From Sipunculus nudus (Eukaryota; Annelida; Sipuncula; Golfingiida; Sipunculidae): 64,000 bases of DNA. Of this stretch, positions 12,101 to 22,055 are shown one piece after another (the first letter of the stretch is position 1; each line of letters opens with the position of its first letter). The stretch is from the NCBI GenBank assembly GCA_026874595.1, contig CM049319.1:53766917-53830916 (forward strand), in the 5' to 3' direction. Both the position numbers and the translations under genes were made by a program. The notes beneath the pieces were generated by a model, which did not search any database, was not told the DNA's origin, and saw only the letters and a program-made list of their open reading frames with translations.

Positions 12101-14369
12101 TATTTGCAAATAAGTGAATGCAAACATGTTTTTTTGATCTTCCAAAAATATGGACCCCCTTTCCGACCTGGCACAGGCTTGCATTAGTTAGAATTCAAAT
12201 TTCTAGTTCCTTAATTTCACTCGACAAAACTCTCTATTATTGCTTATTAGAACCAAACCATGCATATGGTCATAACATGCAGTGCGCTAGCGGCAGCGTG
12301 AAACCCAAAACGTCGATTTTTAATAAACTGAAGACGCTGAGGTGACATTTCAGGCTTTAGGATTCTGATCAATTCTAAGATAAGTGGATGTGGACACAAT
12401 TTTTATCATTACTTTTTCATTTTCATCTGCTTGTCGAACGGTCATTTTCCCCGAGGAAAGCCATAAAGTTACTCTATTCTGTGGGGGCAAAATAATGAAT
12501 GTTATATCCACGTGTATCCAGGCAGCAGTTATTAATAAAGAGTCTGGTTCTACTCGGGAAGTTTCTCTCCGTCCGTCATGACGCTTGACAGCGAGAACTA
12601 CGGTAGCCGGAACTTCTACAACTTCTTGCCGCCAGGGTAATCAACATAAATTTTGTGTAAATTTTTTAGCAAATAAAACACGACCATATAAGTCTTTGAT
12701 GCCAAATACTAACACACGGCAAATATTTTGATTCTACCCTTGGAATGGGTGTTCCATAATGACTTGTATCATGAATCGCAGGCCTCTATCAGGTAATTTA
12801 AATAAAAAAAAAAAAAAAGGCCTGAGTGTTCTCGTCGCCATGGCCCTAACAGGGTATGCAGCATCCTTCCACCAGAGGTCGTTTCTACTCAAAACGGACC
12901 TCTTCCAGTTTAAGCTGTGGAAACCAGTAGTCGCTTCATGCAGTCTGTCCTTATTATAAGGTTGTCATTATGACATTTGTCCCGGATTTGTTCTGTTCAT
13001 GTGGTAACTGATAATATAAACTTATTTATTTTACATGGATGGTAGAAATACCTTTATAACTAATCGTCGCACTCTCCATGGCTCCGATGATGGCGTTCGG
13101 TAGTCTGGATGGGTGGAGGAAACCGAGGAACTGGGAGAAAACCACCGGCCTTGAACCCGGGTCTCCAGCGGAGAGAGCCGAGCGTTTTACCCCTCGACTG
13201 CCCTACGCTCCCGAGGCAGCGGAAATCTTACGCTTCTAAAGAAGCAACTGATTTTCACGCTGCCAGCTTTGACCGTTTATGATATATTTAGACACCAGAT
13301 ATCGGGTCGTTGTCAGCTGAACAAAACGTGCGTACGATGTGACAAGCAGCCAACCAGATACCGATAAATAAACACGCGACATGCATCATGGCTCCGCCCA
13401 TAGCTGCGCTTCAATCGCCGTTTGAAGACAAGCTTACGTTCGAATTTTAATTGCTCCCTCTGCTTTCTCGCATCATCGACCGATTCGGTTCTGACAGTAT
13501 GACTGTGTTAGCGTAGCCATGTGTCTCGTGTCTGCAGGACTGAAACCAGCCAGCGAGGTGTGCACGCAGCCTTTGTTGTTACGTTTCTTTTGAATAACAG
13601 CTCACCGACCGGGCATCCTATGTGCCCAAGACCCTAAGTAAACCACGTCTGCGGCAATTCTCTCTGAGCCTGTTGCCTGTTTATACGGTTACCGGGGAGA
13701 TGAACTATCACTCAAAACGAAATGAACATGATTGGCTCCGTGTATTCCTCGCTTGGCCGTGTCTTCCAGCACAAGGTCTCATCTGATTGGACAAAAATAC
13801 AATGCTCCCCTCTGGTGTTGCAATTCAGGATACGAGGTCATAACAAACAGCGCTTACCATATAGACAGTAGCTAGGCCTATAGTTAAAGCGCTGTGTAAA
13901 GAGCGTACGACTGCCCAGGCCGCCAGGATTTTCATAATGCAGTACGGTATGATCGAATTAGCCGAGGACCAAGGGCCTTTGCTCTGTGCGAAGTATATCT
14001 GCATGTAGTTTTCGCAGCAGGCCCCAGGACACATGATCGATTGCGATGGGACCACAGAAGCGATGGGTACCAGGTTATAATGGTTGAAAATTTTCAACAA
14101 AACATAATCATTACGTAATGTCCATTTGGGAATTAAACAAAGTTCCTGTTTTTTGTCTTATTTCAGAACGTTTTATGAGACAATCCAGCGAAAAAGCTAG
14201 CCATTACGGAAAAGACAGACACGAGACTGCAGAAACTCACGCAAGAACTCAGCACCTCGACTCCCAGAGACACAACCGCCATTCTGCTTTAGAGGCGGCT
14301 CTGGACACGAGCGACGTCGCTCACACCAACCCTGCATACCAACCGGACATTAACGCCTCCAGAATATAA
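1057..14369 (+). CDS. ammonium transporter, AMT family (3' four exons; gene enters from the left)
   Basis: Joining 1057-1151, 7276-7402, 11213-11350 and 14167-14369 gives an open frame (phases 2/0, 0/1, 1/1, 1/stop) of 186 residues ending at TAA 14367-14369. It opens with HAGGGMWGVIAAPIF, a glycine-rich membrane helix of AMT channels, followed by a long hydrophobic helix (GLGWNALGAIAIIGWTVVL, onward) and then LRVSEEIEVKGLDIPKHGEPAYP, the AMT cytosolic tail signature in which the DIPKHGEPAY block follows the last helix. Known role of the family: trimeric membrane channel moving ammonium/ammonia. The upstream pore helices and the start codon lie outside the window. The final 67 residues are polar and His/Ser/Arg-rich and look lineage-specific. 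All four exons have AG/GT borders. It converges on the minus-strand guanylate cyclase gene, with no sign of shared function. Confidence 0.92.
1418..1541 (-). other. possible first coding exon on the minus strand (low confidence)
   Basis: From an ATG at 1541 (minus) 41 codons are open (MVATISSVEKLGEINLTG, onward), ending in a strong donor GAAG|GTAAGAG at 1418/1417. The stretch is richer in GC and in charged and polar residues than its surroundings. No homologue is recognised and no partner exon is seen to its left before the LINE. It sits inside an AMT intron and could equally be part of an old repeat. Function unknown. Confidence 0.15.
1640..1935 (+). repeat. dispersed repeat, CCAGAGGTCGTTTCTAC family, copy 1
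   Basis: Shares its start (CTTCCNCCAGAGRTCGTTTC) and its later part (GCATGCTTA, CCGTGAAGTCCTTRT) with 40995-41265. Shorter relatives are at 12856-12960 (plus) and about 47190-47330 (minus). It contains an internal near-duplicate of GATTACATTTCATATG at about 1767 and 1837. No coding sense seen. Confidence 0.6.
2200..3574 (+). mobile_element. composite repeat: AGCTCAGCTGACT head plus about four tandem 337-bp units
   Basis: The head, AGCTCAGCTGACTGTAAG and then a run of TCCG/TCTG, starts at 2201. It is followed by tandem units marked by TTAACCTGGCACAAATCG, TACCCATATCCTT, CTGATGGTCAT and CTGCAGACTGGTGGC. The marker GTGAACAT lies at 2583, 2921 and 3258, a period of 337-338 bp. A second head begins at 3575. 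Related copies are at 6195-6990 (plus) and 43375-43725 (minus). No transposase is visible, so this is a non-autonomous family. Confidence 0.8.
3575..5015 (+). mobile_element. second composite element: same head plus two units of about 675 bp
   Basis: The head AGCTCAGCTGACTATAAG with a (TCCG)n run (3575-3663) is followed by two diverged copies of an AT-rich unit. Shared markers, such as CTGCCTAATATCAAAACCACT (3838 and 4510) and GACCATGGCACGTTT (about 4166 and 4842), are offset by about 675 bp. The motif GAGCTCAGCTC recurs between the units at 4341. The same head therefore fronts two different tandem units side by side. Confidence 0.65.
5016..6160 (+). other. AT-rich intron sequence, nothing recognised
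   Basis: Part of the first AMT intron visible here. Only short chance ORFs, no splice-bounded coding stretch and no clear repeat unit. Confidence 0.5.
6162..7116 (+). mobile_element. second copy of the 337-bp-unit family, with flanking direct repeats
   Basis: About two and a half diverged units (6195-6990) carry the markers GTTAACCTGGCACAAATCG, GACCTAGAATCTT and CTGCAGACTGGTGGCACCACC. They are bracketed by similar direct repeats, CAGCTGAGAGTCGTGACCC (6162) and CAACTGAGCGTCATGACCC (7086), each followed by a GGTC(C/A)CTTGTTT-like tail. Confidence 0.65.
7276..7402 (+). CDS. ammonium transporter exon b
   Basis: 127 nt between acceptor TTTCTAAACAG and donor GTAAACA. Codes 42 residues, GLGWNALGAIAIIGWTVVL to VSEEIEVK: the last membrane helix and its cytosolic exit. 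Ends in phase 1. Confidence 0.92.
7500..7580 (+). repeat. poly-G followed by poly-C tract
   Basis: A run of about 15 G (from 7530) and a run of about 19 C (7561-7579) lie 16 bp apart. This is one of many long G/C homopolymers in the window and can fold on itself. Confidence 0.8.
7860..9044 (+). mobile_element. hAT-type MITE, outer element of a nested pair
   Basis: Left end CAGAGGCGTAGCCAAGG (7860) pairs with right end CCTGGCTACGCCCCTG (ends 9044). This CAG..GGCGTAGCCA inverted repeat is common among hAT-type non-autonomous elements. It inserted into an (AT)n tract, so the 8-bp target duplication cannot be proved. An (AT)n block (7984-8028) and a second element lie inside. Confidence 0.75.
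8060..9002 (+). mobile_element. hAT-type MITE, inner element
   Basis: Left end CAGTGGCGGATCAAG (8060) is inverted at CTTGATCCGCCACTG (8988-9002), the usual GGCGGATC hAT end. The flanking 8-mers TATGCTAT and ATGATGGC do not match, so the ends may have been rearranged. A GC-richer island (8275-8420) inside has no recognised coding meaning. Confidence 0.7.
9045..9115 (+). repeat. (AT)n/(GT)n microsatellite
   Basis: Long TA run passing into TGTGTG and back, immediately right of the hAT end. Confidence 0.9.
9568..10030 (+). repeat. dispersed repeat, AAAGG-CTATTCAC family, copy 1
   Basis: Starts TAAAGGTGCCTATTCAC and contains GGTTGCAAA-like and TCTGACCTGCTGCCAGATG blocks, ending with GCGGTGATATCCACGTTTT. 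The same order of blocks occurs at about 25075-25415 and 30190-30640. Confidence 0.65.
10443..10600 (+). mobile_element. tRNA-derived SINE
   Basis: A box TAAGCTCAGTGGTA (10454-10467) and B box GGTTTCGAATCC (10497-10508) at tRNA spacing, followed by an unrelated body. The acceptor stem does not pair and no CCA end is present, so this is a SINE head and not a working tRNA gene. Confidence 0.65.
10719..10743 (+). repeat. poly-G tract
   Basis: About 24 consecutive G in an AMT intron. Confidence 0.9.
11213..11350 (+). CDS. ammonium transporter exon c
   Basis: 138 nt between acceptor CTTTTCAATAG and donor GTACGT. Completes a split Gly, then reads LDIPKHGEPAYPVEAYGHGW and on to ATVQSNP. The DIPKHGEPAYP block is the hallmark of the AMT cytosolic C-terminal region, which in studied family members contacts neighbouring subunits. 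Ends in phase 1. Confidence 0.93.
11478..11804 (+). mobile_element. MITE, GGTTCTYAGGCACCGCC family, copy 1
   Basis: Left end ATAAGGCAAAA..., then AAGGTATGGTTCTTAGGCAC; the right end is its inverse (GGGAACCAAACCTTG, then GGCCTTAT). Relatives: 28406-28770 (full) and 27205-27315 (left end only). Confidence 0.7.
11870..12060 (+). repeat. dispersed repeat with TTCATCCCCGTTCGTGTGT head
   Basis: GCCTCTGCGAGGAGGGTATG, a CGTTCGTGTGTATGTG-rich stretch, then AACGGAATTTCATGAAAATT. The same modules occur at 17173-17290 and 55905-56030. The GATTAGATTTTGGTGTGGATC tail recurs inverted at about 55790-55825. Confidence 0.65.
12100..12855 (+). other. intron sequence, nothing recognised
   Basis: AMT intron with chance ORFs only. 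No repeat or coding stretch could be assigned. Confidence 0.4.
12856..12960 (+). repeat. dispersed repeat, CCAGAGGTCGTTTCTAC family, short copy
   Basis: CTTCCACCAGAGGTCGTTTC then ACTCAAAACGGACCTCTTCC matches 41007-41055 almost base for base over about 50 bp. Confidence 0.6.
13060..13215 (-). mobile_element. tRNA-derived SINE with conserved TTTCCTCC domain
   Basis: Read on the minus strand it begins GGAGCGTAGGGCAGTCGAGG (A-box region), continues through an anticodon-like loop to GACCCGGGTTCAAGGCC (B box), then TTTTCTCCCAGTTCCTCGG and TTTCCTCCACCC. A tRNA head followed by this kind of conserved block is typical of metazoan SINEs. It lies in the last AMT intron. Confidence 0.65.
14167..14369 (+). 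CDS. ammonium transporter terminal exon
   Basis: 203 nt after acceptor TGTCTTATTTCAG. Completes a split Glu, then RFMRQSSEKASHYGKDRHET and onward through a His/Arg/Ser-rich tail to VAHTNPAYQPDINASRI and TAA. Ser, Thr and Tyr are frequent, so phosphorylation is possible but not shown. No canonical AATAAA lies in the next 150 bp; AATATA near 14442 is the nearest variant. Confidence 0.88.
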
Positions 14370-14947
14370 AGCGAAACCGTGTCATAAGTGGGCAGTAGAA
14401 AAAATTGCTTTGTTTATATTGAATATCTTCCTCAATGAATGTGCAATATATAACACAGTATTTTGTATTTTATTTAAATGCAGGTGTATAGCACAGTGCG
14501 TGTGTTTAATCCTTATATAAAATTACGAAACTCGATTTTTAATATAGATAAACACCCATGGCCCTTGTTTGCTTAGAAAATGTAAGGGAGAAAAGTCAAA
14601 GGTAAAAAGGCCCACCCCTTCTCCCCCGAAATGAGGCCACCCGCTTAAAATCTCCGGAAATGTCCCTCCTAACAGCAACAAGACAAAATCACTCCAGTGT
14701 TTTTTTTTCAATATGAGATCCATAATGGCAGGTTATTGAGGAATATACGACGAAAGTATGACAAGATAGATTGAATTCTCAAGCAACATTTAAAATATAC
14801 GCGTTTTATTCCCGCAAAACGAGGGGGGAACAAAAGTTACTGTGGTCTTCAACACTAAAATTGTTTCGGGACATGCCCCCCCCCCTCCCGGAAACAAGGC
14901 CCTTGATAACTCCTCTCGCCTTGTTATCTTTGAGATATCGATAACAG

Positions 14948-15137
14948 CAGGGGCGGATCCAGGATTTAAGGAAAGGGGGCTCCAACAAAGGACTAATGAA
15001 AAACCTTCAAAAAGTCCCAAGGTCCAGAAGGGGGGGGGGAGGGGGCCACGAAATTTGGTCTGAAAGGATGTAGCTACTGAAAAGGGGAGGGGGGGGGGGT
15101 CCGGACCCCCCCCCCCCCCCCGGGATCCGCATCTAAA
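14948..15137 (+). mobile_element. hAT-type MITE with poly-G interior
   Basis: Begins CAGGGGCGGATCCAGGATTT and ends CCCGGGATCCGC, an inverted GCGGATCC end. The interior holds GGTCCGGACCCC and long G and C runs. A close relative is at 40262-40490. Confidence 0.7.
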
Positions 15138-15793
15138 CAGAATTAAAGTGCTAAAACGTTTAGATGTCATTCATTGTTATTCTTTCATACATTTAGAGTT
15201 TCTCCGGATTTTTAGTTGGTTCTGTCCAGATCTGTTTTCACACAATCATATTTCCACTTCTGCAGCGTGAAGAAACCAAATAGCTTTTAAAAATTATATT
15301 TAATATGGAGACTCAGTTTGGACAAATATTCCAAACGAATGGCGGGTTTGTCAGGAATCGCACATACTTTTGCATGAGTCAGTTGATGGCAGCTGCTTGG
15401 GCTGATGTAGTGCTTATCTATATAGTCGAATCATGATCCGACTGATTTTAAAGATAACCGAATCCGTCTATCAAATATGCAAGCGTTTTTGCATCAATAA
15501 TGCGATCTGAACGAGGGCAAATGCCTGGAATGAGGCACGTACAGGGGTTTATTTGAATAATGTGCATGTTGATTTTGTAGGGAAGTTCCGTCTTGTTGGG
15601 TAGCGATAACTCTCCCCTCTGAACAGACGGGATACTTAACAGACAAGGATATTTAATAGAAAGGAGTCAGCACTGAGATTTTATTAAACCCCCTTAGACC
15701 GTCTGTATACGAGTGAGCGAAGACTGGAGACGAAAAGATTCCTTGGGATCAGAGATAGTTGTCGACATGTCAGTGTGGCCGTGTTAAATATTC

Positions 15794-16290
15794 AAAAGGG
15801 CCTATTCACATATCTAATATATTCTCCTTAAAATATTATACGATATCTGTCAATATTTCGTTCTAAACTGTTTGTTTACTCCTGTACACACTAATGGAAA
15901 AAGGCTTGCATCGGGCGCAATCAGTGGTGCACATGATAAACATGGCACGCACGCCACCTGGTGGTCGTAGCGCGCAACTTCACAAATAGAGATTTTTCTA
16001 GCTTCTTTAACCATTGTTTCTTCCGTGTTTCATCGTTCACGTTTCTACTCGTTCTATTGGAATTGTCGCGCATGCGCAAGATCTGACCTCTGGTCACGCA
16101 GTCTTGTTATGGTAAACAGACACTGTCACACACATGGACATTACTCAAAAACAGAACCATAATAACGCATAAAACCGGTGAGCTAGAAACATTTAGTCCA
16201 TGTACGGGGATGGTTTTGCTGGAAAAATATTTTTTATTAATTCAAAATGAGATGATACATGTATTATTGCAAATGAGGACGAACCTTTAA
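15794..16290 (+). repeat. long dispersed repeat, copy 1 (partner at 57495)
   Basis: Shares ordered blocks with 57495-57995: GCCTATTCACATA, TGTCAATATTTC, GCACGCCACCTG, GATGTTTCTTCCG-like, ACCTCTGGTCACGCAGTCTT, AACGCATAAAACCGG, and a TATTATTGCAAATG tail. Its first bases match the AAAGG-CTATTCAC start seen at 9568. Confidence 0.7.
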
Positions 16291-17172
16291 CCAAGACAGG
16301 GTCAGTTTGGCAGTGTTGTGTTCTAGGCAAGATCGGGTTACATTAGGCTTACTTGGCAAATAGTTTCTGTATGATTAGATTTTTGTATTTGATACATGTT
16401 TTATGGGTAAATGCATTAAACACGACTAACTCCAACATATAATGAAAATAACATATAATCTATATAATCCAAGAACGAAAGGTGTAAATTAAACGCTAAT
16501 TTTGATTAACTTTTGACTCGCAAAAATCGGTCCCTCACAATTGGTATAAACTGATGGAAATGGTACTATAGACGAATCAGGTGACGTCACCCATGTGTGA
16601 TTTAACAACATGTACATGTAACACTAGGGAACAAATGGAATGAGTTGATATAGCTAGTTGGTGCACTGATTTCTGAATTTACTTTTTATGTCATAGGGTA
16701 CACGATGGTTTTGTCATCAAGTACAAAAGAGAGTTAACTGCATGAGGGTTTGTTTGGTTACGTAACATTTATTTCTTGGCGGCCTTTTCATCAGGTCTGT
16801 GTGTATATATAATACTGGTGGGGTGTGGATTCTGATGTGATCACTATCAGAGGAGGAGTTATCCTATTTGCTAGTTGTATTATAGAAATGGACGCAAAGC
16901 AAGAACATTATGTTGACTGGCGTATAATGTGAAGGGTGAATGGTCAGTGTAAAGGATAAAGGTCAAAGGTCAAAGTATACATCCGTGGGTCGCGACTGTT
17001 GCGCATGCTGTAATCTGCGACCCGCGTAACATGTCTGATAAAGAAGCTGATATATAATGCATTTATAGTTGCATATGTTTTGAATAAAACGTTTGAATCT
17101 GCATTCAGTCCTGTTTGGTTTATAATCAATTAAATTATTACATCAGTTTGATACAACATGACTCATGACCTC
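16291..17172 (+). other. intergenic, nothing recognised
   Basis: Downstream of AMT. Contains TCAAAGGTCAAAGG-type short repeats near 16965, but no gene or clear element. Confidence 0.4.
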
Positions 17173-18094
17173 TTTTTGCCTCCGCCAGGAGGGTATGCTT
17201 TCATTACCGTTCGTGTGTTTGTAAATTTATGTTTGTTCACAACTTTACTCAAGTGACCAATGACGGAATCTCATGAAATTATCAGGGCAAAACGACAAAA
17301 CAGGATTAACGACAAAACCTTATTCAAGGTCGCAATTTCAGGAACAGGGGTGGTGGAGGGGGGGGGGGGGGCATGGAGTTTCAGGCCTCAAAATTTTGTC
17401 TGATACGATGAAAAAAAAGGTTGCGGCGGCTGAAAATGGGATACGGACCCTCTGCATGGAGTCCCGATTGGTCCGCTTCTTCTACTTACGAGGAATGCAT
17501 ATTTCTTTCTTCAGGAACACTTTCCTTGCGACGTACATTTATTGGAGCCACTATAGAACGCGGGCTTCAGAGCGACTGAAGGATCACTCACCACATTCTC
17601 GACGAGGTTATGACTATGAGTGTATACGGACAGACGTTATGATGTTTAGGATTTATGTAGTGGAGGAGAGTGCAAGTGGCAGATAAAAATAAGTGGCAAA
17701 ATTAAGATGCAAGCAGCAGTATGACTTCATGCATATCCGATGGTTGTTGGGCTGAACACATCAACCTAATCTTTTTTCGTCCAACGATAGAATCCAGTTA
17801 AATATCATCGAATGCCTGAACCTCCGCGTCTCATTCATTTTTGCAATGTAAACATCATCACTGACCAGGTCTTCAAGGTAAACATACCGGTTTATGAATT
17901 TCTTGCCACGAGCTCAGCGTAAAAAAATAAATGTTAATAATATTTGTACATATCTTACTGAGACAGTTTCCCACTGAAAAGCCTATATTTTCTTTTAACT
18001 TTAAAATAAAAAAGAGCCAACTTTCAATATTACAGATTATTATAAATCTCCCCAACCCCGGTAAAAAGCCCGGTATATCGGGTTTATCAGCTAG
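17173..18094 (+). mobile_element. Helitron-like element, copy 1, preceded by CGTTCGTGTGT repeat
   Basis: The 3' end is a 20-bp hairpin (18066-18085, AAGCCCGGTATATCGGGTTT), then ATCAG and CTAG at 18091-18094 followed by T, the Helitron 3' signature (hairpin, CTRR, T). Homology with copies ending at 35371 and 51231 covers TTCAGGCCTCAAAATTTTG, GCATATTTCTTTCTTCAGGA, CATCACTGACCAGGTCTTCA and GAATTTCTTGCCACGAGC. This copy carries an extra insert of about 200 bp (17545-17755). The 5' TC terminus is not fixed; homology with the second copy starts near 17300. Confidence 0.7.
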
Positions 18095-18099
18095 TTATA

Positions 18100-19800
18100 A
18101 AATAGTTTGATGTTTCATTCTGCCATACATATATCTGAGGCCTGATCGGTCACGAAAGCAGGAATAAATTCAAATATAAAACGGAAGTCATTTTATTGCA
18201 ACAGACCTACAACTTTATTTTGGTTGAAGTCGTATACTCTCGAGACCTTCCGATGGTGTTCCGAGTGAGATCATTCTCGACCTGAGATCTCTTGCGGAGT
18301 GACCTCTAGTGGAGAATGAGCGTAAGATATGACTATTATGACGTCACTCAGGTTATCCCCGTTATTGCGTTGCAATACATCTTTTTCATGAGCTTGCGTC
18401 CTGCGAGGAATAATCGTCCGTTGTATACTTTTTGACTGAGCAAGCTTTGCGCGTTTGATCAAATAAACAAAGGACAATCGCCAATGAAGATAAGTTGGGT
18501 TGTTTATTTTGTAATTTAAGAGAAAAAACATGTAATGACCCTTTTCGATACAACATATCCAGTATCAAAAAAAAAAAAAAAAATTGACAGTAGTCGTTTG
18601 TGTGATGTGAAAACATTATGGTCTTGATGTGAGGGTACGGTGATATCACAAATAACATTAAACTACAAATATGCAATTCCCGAAGGGATTACTGGACCCC
18701 CCCCCCCCCGGCTACCGAGCGATGATAGGGTCTGTGCTACTGAGTGTACGACCTGAAGAATAAGATCAAGATACGAAATGAATATGAGGAGCAAATCTAT
18801 GACCTGGGACTAATATTGTGTCCAAATATCAGTTTTTGAAAAACAGCCGTGTTAGGGGTGTAGCGCAAGCAGGAAATGGCGGAGGAAAGGAACAAAAAAA
18901 AAAATGAAAAAATGGTGGACAAAAGAAGGTACACACAAAAAATATATACCCGCCCAAAAATGTTTGTAAAAGTAAAGTCATGAGTGGGGGGGCCTAATTG
19001 TTACAATATGGGGTGTAATATGACATGGCCTCCACTGTCACACCCGGTATCTAAGATCAGATCAAATGCAGCCCTTCTACTTAGTATTAATTATGACGGC
19101 ATCACGGTAATTTTGGTGTATCTTGTCCCATATACCGGGATTACTTCAAGTCTGTTACACTAAGAGCCTTCAGGACAAACCCTTATCTTATTCATTCAGA
19201 CACATAATGTCAAACGTGCTTACACATCTATATAATAGACTAGAAAATGGGGTCCGTTTCAGGGGAAGGGTATATTACCGCGTTTTGTGGCCAGACCCCG
19301 TAAGTTAGGGAACTCTTCAGACCCATAATGTAGCGACGTCTGGTGGTCGATACAGGACCAATCTATATACATCTTTGTGGTAATGGGCCAAGGTGAAGGT
19401 TAGCAATGTCGAGCCGTGTGATCTTGTGCGACAGACCTGCAATGTGATCACGCTGCAGGGAATCAAATTGTGTGCTAGTGAAAGGGCCAAATTGGTGTGC
19501 AGTCCGTAAGTTAGTGCACATGACTCACCACAGGCGCTTGAATCCCTATTTGTAATAAAGTCTCCATATCCCCAGTGTTCTTAAAAATACTACGACATAA
19601 TCAGTTCAAAAGAACCAATAGTAAAACAGTCATACCATACTATCACTTATAGTATGACTCATAATATATATACCCGCTTATGTCGAAGTTACAGACTCGA
19701 TAATCCGGACAAATCTGATTAAATTATTACCAAATAAAACCCGCTCGTGTGGAACCTCGGATGTGACGAAGTTTTCTGAAGGTCCCTTCAACTTCGAAAC
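18100..19800 (+). other. intergenic, nothing recognised beyond homopolymers
   Basis: Includes poly-A (about 18566-18583) and a C run (18696-18709). TTAGGGGTGTAGCGCAAG at 18853 faintly resembles a hAT end. No gene found. Confidence 0.4.
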
Positions 19801-19809
19801 AACGCGGTT

Positions 19810-19814
<5 letters not shown>

Positions 19815-19868
<54 letters not shown>
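19815..19868 (+). repeat. (AT)n microsatellite
   Basis: More than 20 TA units. Confidence 0.95.
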
Positions 19869-19894
19869 GCTCCATTTGCCTTTGCGAAATATTT

Positions 19895-19931
19895 CGGCCC
19901 ACTCCTCTCCCGCAATCCTGGTTACGCCCCT
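19895..19931 (+). mobile_element. solo right end of the hAT GGCGTAGCCA family
   Basis: CACTCCTCTCCCGCAATCCTG then GTTACGCCCCTG matches the right arm at 9015-9044. No matching left end is seen nearby. Confidence 0.6.
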
Positions 19932-20329
19932 GTATATAATTTGTGTTTTATAATCTTGTTCAGGATTGAGTTGATTACTGACCAATAAACATATACCTGC
20001 TCAAAGGATAAAGAAAAAAAAATATGAGGATTTCTTCCTTTTACATTTTCAAATAAAATATCCAAAGGTCGTCGCTATAGTTATGTGCATCGCCATGTAT
20101 CGACCAAATCATTCCAAAAGACAAAAACAGGAACTCTCTTATTCAGCAAGGCAATTCATATACTGCGGCTTTATGTTATGCAGTGTTATTCGTTCACTGA
20201 TCAGTAATATATAATGTATACTTCAAGGCAGAGTTAAATATGCAATGAAATATATGAAACATAAGCCGAACAATATATGTCCGTTGGAAAACACAGACAA
20301 CCAGTAGCTGTAAAGGCAGAACTATAATT

Positions 20330-20450
20330 GAAATCTATTGTAACTGAATAAAATTTCTACACCTTTATTCTTAATATTTTTATTACTACAACTTTTATTA
20401 TTATTATCTTTATTATTATATGATAAACTAGACGACTTAGACAGTAATAG
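20330..20450 (+). repeat. (ATT)n with conserved flanks, copy 1
   Basis: AAAATTTCTACACCTTT, a TTATT-rich stretch, then TGATAAACTAGACGACTTAG. The same frame of flanks recurs at 21935-22055, so the microsatellite was carried within a dispersed element. Confidence 0.6.
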
Positions 20451-21403
20451 TTATACATGATAATGTTAGCAATATTGATATTGTAGACATCAAATTCAAT
20501 ATGTCCTTGGAATTGAAGAATATAACGGATCGGCATTGAAAGCGAATCCATTAATTCGTTGGAGTATATGACCTCCCGCATTCAGTTGTGTCTTTGATGT
20601 AAGTAAAAACCGTTTGTGTTCGTCTCTTTTATAAGTCAAATTTTCCAAACAAATACAGTTTAACCTTCTACCTAATTTCCTGTTGTTATGAACTGATATT
20701 ACGATACAAATATAAATTATTCATCAATATGATGCATTTTGAACATGATGTATAGACGATCAGCCAAACCCAGAAATGACGGCCACTAAGGCCAGTTATG
20801 ACCATGATAATTATGTAACAAGGACACTAGAGATGGAAAACAGGTGATAGCATTACATGACCGGTAGCTTTTCGTGTACATCGCTCTGTTTATAAATGCC
20901 TACCCGTATTGGCCATGTGCCAGTCCCAGATCTTTTGGCAACCGGTGCTACCTAAGGCTTTTCATATTCATAGTGATTATTTTACATGCGTCGTCATCTT
21001 TAGAGTTAAAAAAAGATACATCATTGCATCACAAGTAGTTATTCGAGTGTATCTCGCTATGTATAAATGCCTATCCTTCTGAGGGCTTTCAAACTATATC
21101 CCTTGAGTCGGGTTTTCGCTGTTTTTATGTCTTAAACATTTCTTTGTTCCTGTAGATTATATATGCAATAATAAGTATATCTCAAAATGTATGGACATAA
21201 ATAAAATAAATAACAATCTGTAGGGTGATATTTTACAGGGCTGTGCGCTACACAATGATCATTTATGACGTAGGCCCTATATACAAATATAGCTTAAATA
21301 TAAATAAATATTTATGTACAACAATATATTCCTGAGACTGTGCTTTGTTCATTTGAGTATCAATTCATTAAAACTACTAAAACGAGGCTCCAACGAGTCA
21401 AAT

Positions 21404-21574
21404 ATGGCGGAGTGCCAAGAACGCCATAAACACACCAAACAACGGAGATTCGACAGAAGCTGGTGCTCCTGGTGGCATCTGGTGGCTGTACTACAAACTA
21501 TCCTGAGAGTGGCCATTGCCGTCTGCGCAGCCGTCTGTGAGCTTAACTTCTTTTCTCTGGAAATACAGTATGAC
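21404..21574 (+). other. possible exon 1 of a small hypothetical gene
   Basis: ATG in the context AAATATGGCGGAG opens 57 codons: a basic, His-rich start (MAECQERHKH), then a Trp-rich and hydrophobic stretch WWHLVAVLQTILRVAIAVCA that could cross a membrane. Donor candidates are GAC|GTAATT (phase 0) at 21574 and a GTATGA slightly earlier. It could join to 22429-22539. GC is clearly above that of the surroundings. No family recognised; no transcript evidence. Confidence 0.2.
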
Positions 21575-21934
21575 GTAATTAAGATTTCTTCACAAAGAAA
21601 AGGGAAATTTGCCACACAACGCAAATTCCTATACCAATGCTTTTATAGAGAAACGAAAGTTTATCGCTCATTATATGATATGATTACTGATACCAAACTC
21701 ATTATTTGATCCAGAATTAAGTAAACAATTCTGGAGTAAACCTGACATTAATGTAACAAATTATAGGTTCCTTACACTGACGTGTCAGGGTTCTTCAGCA
21801 CAAGACTGGTTACCTACGCAATAGTAGCGAAGCTGCTTTCAACCAATCGTAGGTAATTATATAATATCAATATAAAGATTAGGCCTAGAGAACACTATTA
21901 TCACAGGGTCGTATGTATTCCGGAAACAAAACGC

Positions 21935-22055
21935 AAAATTTCTGCACCTTTTTTTATCATATTATTATTATTTTTATAATTATTATTACATGTATTATTA
22001 TTATTATTATTATCATTATCATTTGATAAACTTGACGATTTAGACAATCATTAGG
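21935..22055 (+). repeat. (ATT)n with conserved flanks, copy 2
   Basis: AAAATTTCTGCACCTTT, ATT repeats, then TGATAAACTTGACGATTTAG; partner of 20330-20450. Confidence 0.6.

Noticed and set aside
13825-14100. 91-codon minus-strand ORF opposite the AMT last intron
   Set aside because: No coding signature beyond length; no recognisable family.
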